The translations under genes and the position numbers were made by a program. A DNA stretch of 26,077 nt from a virus. The stretch lies in the IMG/VR virus record IMGVR_UViG_3300025141_000640, positions 1-26,077 of that record; one strand, given 5' to 3'. Under the pieces are notes generated by a model. That model made no database searches, had not been told where the DNA came from, and saw only the letters and a program-made list of their open reading frames with translations. Shown one piece after another: positions 16,673-23,828 of this stretch (the stretch's first letter is position 1; every line of letters begins with the position of its first letter).

Positions 16673-18883
16673 TCAGACCTCGTTCACATCCTGGCGCACC
16701 ACCATAGCGGTGATGGCAAAGTCATAGGGATCGCTCCCCGTAATCGTAATCTTGCCCTCAGTATCCCAGCCAGTATCAGGAGACATCTCATAGTCCCCTG
16801 TAATGGGCGTGGGTGAGCTGTCCATGAGGTCCGAACTGTCGCGGGCCAATATGGGGTCACCATTGATCGTGCTGCCCAGTGAGCTTCTGAGGCGCAGCAA
16901 GACCCCATATGGACGCCGCTTCTGCCCAAGGGTCTGCCCACGCTGTGTGGCTTGCTCAAGGGCAAGGTTCTCGACCTTGTGCGTGTAGGCCAAGCCAACC
17001 TCTGCCGTCGAGTACGTCTTGGAGTTCGCAAAGGTGATTGCACCACCAGTCACAGTCAACGTCCCGGCAGCATCGCCGTCACCCTTGACCGTCACCGTTT
17101 CACCTTCCAGATGGTGAAGGTTGCTCAAGGTGGCTACAGCAGAGCCACTGTAATAAACGAGACTGTCAGTATTGCGGGAGCTATCAAGATACTCCACATA
17201 GCGATGTGTCGTGCTATTGATCGTCCTCTTCACAATAACCCAGGTCTGATCGAACTCTGACGTTCCATCGCCAGCCCGCGGAATTGTCGTGACGCTCTCA
17301 AAAGCTGGTGACGTCCCACCTGAAATCATGCGGCCCCAGCCAAGCACACCCTTGTCCCGGTAGTAGCTCAAGGCACACATCTGACCATCATCACGAATGG
17401 CCCAAATAGTGTTGTTGGGATCACCGGCATACGCCATCTGACTCACACCATCGCCGGTAACGGTATCCGCATGGAATGTCAGTTCGTCAGATCGGTATGC
17501 CTTCCTCACCGTGTCGCCATCAAAGTAGATGTCGAAGATACGCTTGCCAGACCGCTTGAGATGGATCAGGGACTTTTTGGCATTGACCGGCATCACCAAT
17601 GCGTTGCCCTCATAGCTGTGAGGCAAGAAAGAACCATTGGTTGGAGTCGCTGGAGGGCTATCTGCCGTCAAGTTCCACTCTGCGCCAGAAGTCCCGGCAA
17701 AGAGATCTGTGCCTAGCGTAGCCAACCACCGCACACGGTTCATCGTGACATTGGCAATCGTAAAGCTGATGGCACTATCAGCATCGGTCCCAGGAGTGTG
17801 TGTCTCAAACAAGCCTGTCTTTGACCCCCAGATGCCTTGAGGCTCACTCTTGGTGGAGGCAAGCATGAGCCGCTGCTCAAAGAACGACACACAAGCAGGG
17901 TAACCAGTCGTGTCACTAAACGAACCCATCCTGAACTGAGTATGAGCCCCTACCCCTGAGAGGGTCGTATCCACGATGGTCACTGTAACGACCGTGGTGG
18001 ACGTATAAGCGGTGATCTTGCACCAATGCCAGTTAGTGCCGTCGTGAACCCTGATGAGCCTGTCGTACTGGCCTGTGCCGCCTGAGCCACTGGTGTCCGT
18101 ATCAGCAAAGAGAGCCGCAGAAGCCGTGCAGGAGGTCGAGCCGGATGTCGCGCCGAAGGTCAATGTGGTTCCGCTCGTGTCCTCGGCCATATAAGGCCCG
18201 TCAGTCCAATCCACCTCGGCCAATGTCCAGGCAGTATCGCTGGTCCTGGTCAGCTTATTGGTCGGATGGTCCTCCTGACAGAGATACATCGTAGACCCGT
18301 CCTGAGCGTGTTGAAGCTCAAACAGATCCGCCGTTACCCACGGCGTCGTGATCTCGACAACCTTCTCTGCCGTACCAGCTGACGAATAAGCCGTATGAGC
18401 AGAGCCATCCTCACCAGAAAGCTCAAGATCATTCGCATTGGGATTGGCTACCGTGAACCATCGATCGTTGATCTCGGTCATGCCGACTACGTCTTGGACC
18501 TTGATCTGATCGCCAGCACTGTACCCATGAGCCGTAATGGAAAGCACCACGGGATTTGCAGCCGTTGCCCCTGTGATGGTCGTGGCCGACTCGCGCACCT
18601 GAGCATCACTGGTGAAGAAGCGGGCTATCGCGCTCTCCAGACACACAGCGTAAGCCGCATCCGTGGATTGCTCAAAAGGTAGCAATCGCGCTTTAGCGGT
18701 TTCATCCCCAAGCGGCGCGGCGAAGACAGAGCCGTCACGACGCTCTATCCCGCCTTGCGGCAGGATCACCATGTTCTCAAGCGTCTTCAGTCCTTGCTTG
18801 TAAAGGTCAAGGTCAGTGCGGCCATAGAGCTTGTTGGAAAGCTCGCCACCGCCGAAGGCGTTGAGGACTGAGGAAACGGCCAT
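16673..18883 (-). CDS. Tail tubular protein B / nozzle protein (gp12-like)
   Basis: A 736-residue structural protein of the tail tube tip. The N-terminus FGGGELSNKLYGRTDLDLYKQGLKTLENMVILPQGG (residues 10-45, read here in pieces) has the typical gp12-like pattern of GGE-S...R-D...Y..G...L-N in phages of this type. Residues about 102-176 match the FCCH-type beta domain known from phage tail proteins (HGYSAGDQIKVQDVVGM, INDRWFTV). A middle CVSFFEQRLMLAST...IWGSKTG motif is also typical. The start follows the previous stop as TAAATG. It would join tubular protein A to form the DNA exit channel and hold the fibre. Confidence 0.85.
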   Translation of the reverse strand: MAVSSVLNAFGGGELSNKLYGRTDLDLYKQGLKTLENMVILPQGGIERRDGSVFAAPLGDETAKARLLPFEQSTDAAYAVCLESAIARFFTSDAQVRESATTITGATAANPVVLSITAHGYSAGDQIKVQDVVGMTEINDRWFTVANPNANDLELSGEDGSAHTAYSSAGTAEKVVEITTPWVTADLFELQHAQDGSTMYLCQEDHPTNKLTRTSDTAWTLAEVDWTDGPYMAEDTSGTTLTFGATSGSTSCTASAALFADTDTSGSGGTGQYDRLIRVHDGTNWHWCKITAYTSTTVVTVTIVDTTLSGVGAHTQFRMGSFSDTTGYPACVSFFEQRLMLASTKSEPQGIWGSKTGLFETHTPGTDADSAISFTIANVTMNRVRWLATLGTDLFAGTSGAEWNLTADSPPATPTNGSFLPHSYEGNALVMPVNAKKSLIHLKRSGKRIFDIYFDGDTVRKAYRSDELTFHADTVTGDGVSQMAYAGDPNNTIWAIRDDGQMCALSYYRDKGVLGWGRMISGGTSPAFESVTTIPRAGDGTSEFDQTWVIVKRTINSTTHRYVEYLDSSRNTDSLVYYSGSAVATLSNLHHLEGETVTVKGDGDAAGTLTVTGGAITFANSKTYSTAEVGLAYTHKVENLALEQATQRGQTLGQKRRPYGVLLRLRSSLGSTINGDPILARDSSDLMDSSPTPITGDYEMSPDTGWDTEGKITITGSDPYDFAITAMVVRQDVNEV

Positions 18884-19096
18884 TTATTTGCGATCTACGA
18901 AGATGTTGCCAAAAAGACGCTTTCTAGGCTTTCGATCACCACCCATCATTTTCTGACGAAGATGCTTTCGGGTAGCGGCCCCGCTCTCTTTAATTTCAAC
19001 ACGCAACTTATCTTCAGAAATTGCTTTCTGCGTTTCCTTAGCTATTTTGACTCCGGCAGAAAACCGCTCAAACAGGCTTTTCAGATCTTCAGTCAT
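18884..19096 (-). CDS. Small basic phage protein between tubular proteins A and B
   Basis: A 70-residue protein, helical at first (LKSLFERFSAGVKIAKETQ), then strongly basic with KHLRQKMMGGDRKPRKRLF. It starts as TAATG over the upstream stop. No family is recognised. Its place in the tail block and its charge suggest a minor virion or DNA-binding component, but that is a guess. Confidence 0.55.
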   Translation of the reverse strand: MTEDLKSLFERFSAGVKIAKETQKAISEDKLRVEIKESGAATRKHLRQKMMGGDRKPRKRLFGNIFVDRK

Positions 19097-19488
19097 TAGA
19101 ACATCTTCCTCTCACGACGGGTGGGGATGCCCATACCAGATGCAACACCCTTGCCAAATTGACGTTTGAAGCGGCTAGTCCCAGCAGCTTGTTTGGTGGT
19201 GGGTGTTCTTGGATTGACGCTGTGGGTATCGCCAAAATTCTTCCTTGCCGAGGCATCAAGAGCTTTAGTCGTTATCATCACAGGCTTTGGCTTGGTTGAC
19301 TTCTTGTTATGTTCAATCCGCTGCGCTGCACTGATCCGATCTTGCGCTGTGGCGTGTTTGACTTTGCGCTGAGTCTTGAACTTACTCTTCGGTTTCGAGA
19401 AGCCGCTAACAATTTCCTTGTCAGAGAAATTGCGCTTGAGCTGTCGCTTCCTAATCACTCCAGCGTTCGGGAATCTAGTATCAGACAT
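19096..19488 (-). CDS. Highly basic small phage protein
   Basis: A 130-residue protein dominated by Lys, Arg, Ser and Thr, predicted largely disordered, ending FGKGVASGMGIPTRRERKMF. The ATG at 19488 overlaps the tubular protein A stop as TGATG with GAGG about 6 bases before; a GTG one codon earlier is possible. Composition fits a nucleic-acid-associated or internal virion protein. A sampled line is about 42% GC, lower than the gene before it. Not recognised. Confidence 0.55.
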   Translation of the reverse strand: MSDTRFPNAGVIRKRQLKRNFSDKEIVSGFSKPKSKFKTQRKVKHATAQDRISAAQRIEHNKKSTKPKPVMITTKALDASARKNFGDTHSVNPRTPTTKQAAGTSRFKRQFGKGVASGMGIPTRRERKMF

Positions 19489-20060
19489 CACAGCCTCACA
19501 TCTGTAAAGGTGCTGGACTCAACGACAGGCATGGCACCCTCCTGCCCGTCAATGGACCGGGAGTCCTTCAAGTTGTCCTTGTAAATCCCGATCATGCGGT
19601 CCTGCTCGCCCTTGTCGCTCGTCAGACGATAAGCGATCTGGTAGGCCAAGCGAGCCGCAATGCACTGGGTCAGCATCGTGTCCATCAGCATCGGGTCCGT
19701 CACCCGAGCCAGATATTTGATGTTGACCGAAGAGTTGTCGCACTGAATGTAGCGCCCGAAAACTTCCCATTCCTCCATCTTCAGATCTTGAATCTCAAGC
19801 ACCCTCAGACACCAAGGGTCCGTAGGAAGCAGGAAGCGGTTCGTCCAGCCCCAGGTGGGGGACGTAGCGTCACTGGCTATGTTCGCAAGCTCCATACAGG
19901 AGTTCCAACGGTGAGCCCGCTGCACATAGTCCCTGACATTGGCATAGTTGGCGTTGCAAGCCCGACCCTGGTTACTGTTTTCATCCAGGGCCGTGATGGT
20001 CTTGTCACCCAACAGCGTCAGAGCGTTGTTGCAAATCGAGACTTCAGAGACTTCGGTCAT
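19488..20060 (-). CDS. Tail tubular protein A / head-tail adaptor (gp11-like)
   Basis: A 190-residue adaptor that seats on the portal and starts the tail. The sequence shows the gp11-like pattern: EVSICNNALTLLGDKTITAL at the N-terminus, then NYANVRDYVQRAHRWNSC (39-56) and a helical C-terminal half with QCIAARLAYQIAYRLT. Normal length for the family. AAGGA lies about 11 bases before the ATG. The gene is followed by small basic proteins and tubular protein B. Confidence 0.85.
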   Translation of the reverse strand: MTEVSEVSICNNALTLLGDKTITALDENSNQGRACNANYANVRDYVQRAHRWNSCMELANIASDATSPTWGWTNRFLLPTDPWCLRVLEIQDLKMEEWEVFGRYIQCDNSSVNIKYLARVTDPMLMDTMLTQCIAARLAYQIAYRLTSDKGEQDRMIGIYKDNLKDSRSIDGQEGAMPVVESSTFTDVRL

Positions 20061-20081
20061 CAGAACAAGTTCCTTTCATGT

Positions 20082-20153
20082 CTAGCATGAAGACCTGCCC
20101 CCACGGCGCTCCAAGGAGGTCTTGTTGTCGCTTAGAAGGAACCACAAGCTCAT
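20082..20153 (-). CDS. Possible 23-residue leader peptide before tubular protein A
   Basis: An open frame starting inside TAATG over the peptidase stop and ending just before the tubular protein A ribosome site. It encodes MSLWFLLSDNKTSLERRGG plus four residues. Its stop codon falls in CATGCTAGACATG. Weak ribosome site; it may only serve translational coupling across the 90-base gap or be chance. Confidence 0.2.
   Translation of the reverse strand: MSLWFLLSDNKTSLERRGGRSSC
20090..20123 (-). promoter_or_regulatory. Inverted repeat in the leader of tubular protein A
   Basis: Seven-base arms AAGACCT (20090-20096) and AGGTCTT (20117-20123) could form a hairpin in the mRNA, about 30 bases before the gene start. 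It is not followed by a U run, so it does not look like a terminator. It may protect or process the message. Confidence 0.3.
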
Positions 20154-20902
20154 TACCAGCGATACTTCTTACGCTTCTCTGGGCGCTTTGAAAATTCTTC
20201 CAGGAGGATGCCAGCTGCTTCATCTAACAATGTATACATAGGGCTAGATTTTCTTTTTCGACTATCCGCACTGTAAGAACTTAGCCCAGGAATATATTCA
20301 TCCCAGGCTCCACCTATTTTATTTAGTAACTCCTTGGCATTTGTAAGAGTATCTTTACGGGTATCTGTAAGATTAGCCCACCACCCAGATTGTTTAGTAA
20401 CCTCAAACTGGTCATCATTCAACACTTTATTCATAAAATCTAAGGCTCTATGGGTTATTTCATGAGCTAGAGTTTTTTCTTGTTCCTTTTGTTTTCCAGA
20501 AGGGTCATCCCCATGACGTTTTTTAGCTCGTACGTTTAAGGAAGCATCCTCAAGAACAATATTCTTACTTATGGGTAGCTGACCTTCGTCTAGAAAATAC
20601 ACCCCAAACCAATTAGTAGGATACCCATCAAGGTTAGTAGATATATCCTTAGCTGAAGTCCCTAGTCTAATTAAATTACCTGCCTGGGGGGCAGTAGTCA
20701 TGTGGGTTGCTAGTTCATCATCAGCTATAATAGCTTCAGGGGTTCTCTCCCTATACTCTTTAGCCCTAACAGCAGTATTAAACCTTCTAACTTGTTTTCT
20801 CGCCTTAATGCTAACCCCCGAGGGCTTTCTGTGAGGAATGTGTCCCCGTGTAGTCTTTCTTGCAAACTTGCGGATCATCGCTTTCTTGATATCGTCAACC
20901 AT
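20153..20902 (-). CDS. Putative zinc metallopeptidase in the head-tail block
   Basis: A 249-residue protein with a zinc-peptidase signature H147-E-I-T-H151 in LAHEITHRALDF and, about 70 residues on, LLDEAAGILLEEF, where an acidic third ligand could lie. The first 60 residues are very basic (IRKFARKTTRGHIPHRKP). ATG at 20902 is preferred to a TTG 66 bases upstream because GGAG sits 7 bases before it and the extension overlaps a small coupled ORF. Sampled lines are about 37-43% GC against about 60% in the flanking cement and tubular genes, so it was probably acquired separately. It may process virion proteins, attack the cell wall or be a cargo gene. Function inferred from the motif only. Confidence 0.6.
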   Translation of the reverse strand: MVDDIKKAMIRKFARKTTRGHIPHRKPSGVSIKARKQVRRFNTAVRAKEYRERTPEAIIADDELATHMTTAPQAGNLIRLGTSAKDISTNLDGYPTNWFGVYFLDEGQLPISKNIVLEDASLNVRAKKRHGDDPSGKQKEQEKTLAHEITHRALDFMNKVLNDDQFEVTKQSGWWANLTDTRKDTLTNAKELLNKIGGAWDEYIPGLSSYSADSRKRKSSPMYTLLDEAAGILLEEFSKRPEKRKKYRW

Positions 20903-20934
20903 CACGGTGCTCCAAGCACGAAACAGCCCCAAGA

Positions 20935-21042
20935 TCAAAAGCCGCTCTCCTGAGTAGGCTCCGACCAAGGGGCGGGGTCGATGGTGGTTGTCGCCTCGGG
21001 GTGCCAGACCGGAAAGCCTCGCTCCCCGATGCGATCAACCAT
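20935..21042 (-). CDS. Small 35-residue phage protein
   Basis: It starts 9 bases after the cement protein stop with AGGTG six bases upstream. It encodes MVDRIGERGFPVWHPEA, then an acidic, Pro/Thr-rich tail ending ESGF. Spacing and composition fit a real minor virion or assembly gene, but no family is known to me and the peptide is short. Confidence 0.45.
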   Translation of the reverse strand: MVDRIGERGFPVWHPEATTTIDPAPWSEPTQESGF

Positions 21043-21051
21043 ACCTCTCAC

Positions 21052-21537
21052 CTAGTCTACGACATAAACGAAGTGGCCCATGAGCGTAGCTGCAATTGGG
21101 ATGGTGCCATCATTGATTTGAGCATCAATGGTAACGCCACCCTGACTCTCAAACAGATACGTCTCGTGAGTGCCAACAGTGCCACCAGGGATCACACTAC
21201 CAGCACTAGAAACGTCAACACCGTCATCAAGCCCGTTGGGGTCAGCGGCGACAGAGTCGCCATCGTCGTCGGTATAAGCCTGCCAGCCCAAATCCATCGT
21301 GCGGGACGATCCAAGAGCAGAGAACCCAACATACGACAAGCGAAGCATAAGGCGGACCTTACCGGCAGGAAGTTTCACCAGCGAAGCGGTAGAAGTCGCA
21401 TCACCAGCACCAGCCCCCTGGGTGAAAGCAAAGAAGGCAATCCGAAGCCGACCATGAAGCTCATGGGTGGCAGGATGCTTCTCTGGAGTTGCAGTCGTGT
21501 AACCGACTTGCGTGGAGTCTTCGGTGGTAACAGCCAT
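21052..21537 (-). CDS. Capsid cement (decoration) protein, Bbp16-like
   Basis: A 161-residue beta-rich protein that would bind the outside of the capsid shell and stabilise it. The pattern fits the Bbp16 family: RLRIAFFAFTQGAGAGDATS near residue 31, SLVKLPAGKVRLML, SALGSSRTMDLGWQAYT, GLDDGVDVSSAG and a C-terminal DGTIPIAATLMGHFVYVVD. Its place directly after the capsid gene is the same as in BPP-1 relatives. AAAGGAG lies 8 bases before the ATG. Confidence 0.85.
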   Translation of the reverse strand: MAVTTEDSTQVGYTTATPEKHPATHELHGRLRIAFFAFTQGAGAGDATSTASLVKLPAGKVRLMLRLSYVGFSALGSSRTMDLGWQAYTDDDGDSVAADPNGLDDGVDVSSAGSVIPGGTVGTHETYLFESQGGVTIDAQINDGTIPIAATLMGHFVYVVD

Positions 21538-21563
21538 TGCTGTTCTCCTTTCCTACCTATGGC

Positions 21564-22466
21564 CTAGGGATCACAAGCGATCTCGACCACCAACTCTTCC
21601 TGAATGCGCGTGGCACCCACGGAGAAGTCGAGGTAGACCTGAGTCGAGTAGTTCTTGTCCGCTCGCTCAGTCACCCTGGTCGTGATCTCTTGGCCGACAG
21701 CAAGCCCAATAGCGTTTGGGGTCCAGCAGTAAACCAACTCGTCGCTAGAACCGTCCGTCGAGAGGGTTTCATACCGGATGAAGGAGAACCCCATGAAACT
21801 ATTGACCTTGCCCTGGACCAGCGCGAATACGTCGTTGTAATCGCGGCTCTGGACCTCGGTTTCGGAAAGCAGCTTCGACAACTGTTGAGCGTTGGCAACG
21901 CAGAAGAGAGGCGCGTTGTCATCGATCTCGCCGTTCGACATGAGGATCTTCTTGGCAGCGATGAGCTTGCCGACCGAGAGGCCAACGTCACCCGAGCCAG
22001 AATCGTAATCATGGTTGTTCACGGCGACTTGCTGGGCGGCGGGAAAGGACACACTTGACGCAGAATCGTCCTCGTCCATTGAAGTGGCGTTGCCACCCAT
22101 GGCCGAGTAGATGCTGGAATCAAACTGACGGCCAGCAGCCCAACCCGCGTTGACCGCATAAGGGCCCTCGGGATCAATGAGCAGCTTGACACGATCAGCG
22201 TTGTCGATCAGGTCAGCCCAAACATAATCGTTCAGGGTGACGCGCCGACGACTGTGTGGCGTGTTGATGAGCGGGGTGTCTTGATGACGGGAAGTGCGGG
22301 CCTGAACGGCAGTAGCGCCGATCCGCTCAAAATAGCCAGCCTTTCCCTTCAGGAAATCGGGGTCAGTACGAACAGCATTGCGGAGCCGTGAGCCCTGCTG
22401 CTGTGCGAGCATGACCACGTTGTCCTGAAACTGTTGCACAAAGGCAACTGTGATTTCCGTGGACAT
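21564..22466 (-). CDS. Major capsid protein, Bbp17-like
   Basis: A 300-residue shell protein. Recognisable parts are RRRVTLNDYVWADLIDNADR (73-92), the following LLIDPEGPYAVNAGW, an AAKKILMSNGEID helix region and a C-terminal VYLDFSVGATRIQEE. This is the capsid type of BPP-1-like podoviruses, presumed HK97-fold. It is preceded by scaffold and small protein and followed by the cement protein. The ATG is set by GGAGAG six bases upstream, which sits in the 3' arm of a perfect hairpin (see leader). The stop lies in a CCTAGG. High expression is expected, so the sequestered ribosome site is odd. Confidence 0.9.
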   Translation of the reverse strand: MSTEITVAFVQQFQDNVVMLAQQQGSRLRNAVRTDPDFLKGKAGYFERIGATAVQARTSRHQDTPLINTPHSRRRVTLNDYVWADLIDNADRVKLLIDPEGPYAVNAGWAAGRQFDSSIYSAMGGNATSMDEDDSASSVSFPAAQQVAVNNHDYDSGSGDVGLSVGKLIAAKKILMSNGEIDDNAPLFCVANAQQLSKLLSETEVQSRDYNDVFALVQGKVNSFMGFSFIRYETLSTDGSSDELVYCWTPNAIGLAVGQEITTRVTERADKNYSTQVYLDFSVGATRIQEELVVEIACDP

Positions 22467-22472
22467 CGGGAT

Positions 22473-22510
22473 CTCTCCGATTTGGTTGAAGCCAAATGTT
22501 TATCGGAGAG
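22473..22510 (-). promoter_or_regulatory. Hairpin sequestering the capsid Shine-Dalgarno
   Basis: Perfect 9-base arms: CTCTCCGAT as the 5' arm in the message (22510-22502) and ATCGGAGAG as the 3' arm (22481-22473). The arm contains the GGAGAG ribosome site, six bases before the ATG. An inner TTGG/CCAA stem with a 6-base loop stacks inside. As drawn, the ribosome site is fully paired. Confidence 0.75.
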
Positions 22511-22520
22511 TAACCCGGAA
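22507..22520. repeat. 14-bp leader repeat, copy near the capsid start
   Basis: AGAGTAACCCGGAA on the plus strand, identical to 22596-22609, 89 bases apart. This copy overlaps the 5' arm of the hairpin that covers the capsid ribosome site by four bases. Confidence 0.85.
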
Positions 22521-22595
22521 ACCCGGACCCTTCCTTGACTGATAACGCTCAGTCCCGACGACTACTCTTGGTAGCCAGCACGGACCCTGCAAAGC

Positions 22596-22609
22596 AGAGT
22601 AACCCGGAA
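22596..22609. repeat. 14-bp leader repeat, distal copy
   Basis: AGAGTAACCCGGAA, identical to 22507-22520. In the message both copies read UACUCU at their 3' end and are complementary to AGAGUA at 22568-22563 between them. Confidence 0.85.
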
Positions 22610-22617
22610 GAGTCTTA

Positions 22618-22646
22618 TCCCTAGACGAATGAAAAACTTATGTCAA
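22618..22646 (-). promoter_or_regulatory. Possible promoter for the capsid gene
   Basis: A perfect TTGACA (22646-22641) followed after 17 bases by TAGGGA (22623-22618), a poor -10. The TTGACA overlaps the last codons of the small gene upstream. It sits just where a capsid-gene promoter would be useful, but the -10 match is weak and a phage polymerase promoter would look different. Confidence 0.25.
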
Positions 22647-22829
22647 GGGCAATTGTTTTTTTACAGGTCCATTTTTGACGTACTGAAAATATTCCTCTGC
22701 CTTTTCTGTGGCAGCAAGAATCTGTGAAGCCGACCCGTGAACATGGGCCAGCTTCAAGCATTCCAGTCGGATGAGTTCATCAGTTAGTGGTTTGGGAAAG
22801 GCCGCATCTTTCGATGTTGGGTTCTTCAT
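22638..22829 (-). CDS. Small conserved phage protein before the capsid gene
   Basis: A 63-residue protein containing LTDELIRLECLKLAHVHG and ILAATEKAEEYFQYV, a helical pattern found in small phage ORFs near head genes. It starts as ATGA over the scaffold stop. Function unknown; it could be a head assembly helper. Another open frame overlapping it on the same strand lies inside the scaffold gene and is a shadow. Confidence 0.6.
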   Translation of the reverse strand: MKNPTSKDAAFPKPLTDELIRLECLKLAHVHGSASQILAATEKAEEYFQYVKNGPVKKQLPLT

Positions 22830-23593
22830 GCGGCTTCAGTCCCGTGGATAACCTCATAGAGCTTGGCTGCATCAAGGACAGCTTGCTGATGCTCAGGGTG
22901 TTGCCGATCAAAGTAAGCAGAGTCTTTTCCACCGCTGCGGATCTCGGCCAGCTTGGCTTTCGCATCTTCAACACTCACGCCAGCCATGCCGCCACCTCCA
23001 CCATCTCCACCAACGGAGTTTTCAGAAATCATCCCACCAATCTTGGCAAATGCCTTAGCCAGTGTCGAATTGCTGGCGACCAGGGCATTGAGCCCAGCAT
23101 GATCCTCTTCAGCAAAGAAGCCAGTGATTGCCCTATTCACAGCACCAGTCTGTGCTTCATAGGTCAATCCCCATTCTGTGCGTAATTCAGCTGCGGTGCG
23201 CTCAATGTCAGCAGCATCAGTGGCCTCCATGTCACCGCTCTGCTCTGCGACACTAGCCATCTGATGATTCAGAATACCTTGCGCCTGAGTCGGCGTAAGA
23301 CCAAGAGCGTGAGCCGACGCCTTAAACGCCCCTACAGCCTCCTCATCGTATTGATGACCCTCAACCTCTGGAAGCTCAAGTTCGTACTCTGCGGCGCTCT
23401 CAGGGCGTCCCAGCTTACCCCACAGACTGTTCCAAGCCTCTCCTGAAGATCGTCCATCTGGGATTGCCACCATTCCGCCCACTTTGGACTTGGTGTCGAT
23501 GTACGACTTAGCCAGACCTCCGACATCTTTGAAATCGGCAAGGGATGCGTTGTCGCGCATGTCTTCAGGGAGTTGTTCATGCCATTCAGCCAT
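22826..23593 (-). CDS. Scaffolding / capsid assembly protein
   Basis: A 255-residue acidic, helical protein typical of podovirus scaffolds. It begins WHEQLPEDMRDNASLADFKD followed by VGGLAKSYIDTKSKVGG and a KLGRPESAAEYELELP segment, the usual N-terminal pattern. A glycine run (GGDGGGGGM, about residue 195) separates the C-terminal helical domain that would bind the capsid protein; its ending AKLYEVIHG is amphipathic. It overlaps the previous gene by 8 bases with AGAGG upstream. It directs shell assembly and leaves before or during packaging, by family knowledge. Confidence 0.8.
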   Translation of the reverse strand: MAEWHEQLPEDMRDNASLADFKDVGGLAKSYIDTKSKVGGMVAIPDGRSSGEAWNSLWGKLGRPESAAEYELELPEVEGHQYDEEAVGAFKASAHALGLTPTQAQGILNHQMASVAEQSGDMEATDAADIERTAAELRTEWGLTYEAQTGAVNRAITGFFAEEDHAGLNALVASNSTLAKAFAKIGGMISENSVGGDGGGGGMAGVSVEDAKAKLAEIRSGGKDSAYFDRQHPEHQQAVLDAAKLYEVIHGTEAA

Positions 23594-23828
23594 TTTTCAT
23601 TTCCTCTAAAGCAACGTCTTTAATTTCAAATCCTGACTTCCGACAGATTCGTAGGACCATGTCACGCTGACCTTCCCTGAATGCTGTGTCACAGGGATCG
23701 GAACCTTGTTTGTGGCTGATCCGAAGTAGGTGGTTGCGGATAAGGTCTCGGATGACGTTTTCGCCATGAATAGTCGAGAAGGCATTCACGTAAGCCTCAT
23801 CACGATGCTTGACCTCTTTTTCGTTCAC
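23586..23828 (-). CDS. Bbp19-like small head-region protein
   Basis: An 80-residue protein with the Bbp19-type pattern: an F-x3-G segment (FSTIHGENVIRDLIRNHL), then DPCDTAFREGQRDMVLRICRK with the conserved EG-R-D motif. In BPP-1 relatives this small gene lies between portal and scaffold, the same as here. GTG start overlapping the portal stop as GTGA. Exact role unknown. Confidence 0.7.
   Translation of the reverse strand: MNEKEVKHRDEAYVNAFSTIHGENVIRDLIRNHLLRISHKQGSDPCDTAFREGQRDMVLRICRKSGFEIKDVALEEMKNG

Larger units (their letters stand above)
22467..22637 (-). promoter_or_regulatory. Structured leader of the major capsid gene
   Basis: The longest gene-free stretch in the window, upstream of the capsid start. 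In the message it contains a CTGC-TTT-GCAG hairpin (22587-22597), CTAC-N5-GTAG (22562-22574), GACTGA-N6-TCAGTC (22537-22554) and finally the 9-bp stem that covers the ribosome site. A 14-bp repeat and an 8-bp repeat (CGGACCCT on the plus strand at 22524-22531 and 22581-22588) bracket the middle hairpins. It is not a tRNA and no known riboswitch class is recognised. It likely controls or stabilises capsid mRNA. Confidence 0.65.

Noticed and set aside
21537-22058. Plus-strand open frame opposite the capsid gene
   Set aside because: Antisense shadow of the capsid gene; no ribosome site and no family pattern.
22511-22637. Capsid leader considered as a tRNA because of its several small hairpins
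   Set aside because: No T-loop sequence, no acceptor pairing and no cloverleaf spacing on either strand.
22843-22851. Near match to a DnaA box (CGTGGATAA); another at 12874-12882 (TGTGGATAG)
   Set aside because: Each has one mismatch, both are isolated in coding sequence, and such matches are expected by chance; no cluster that would suggest an origin.
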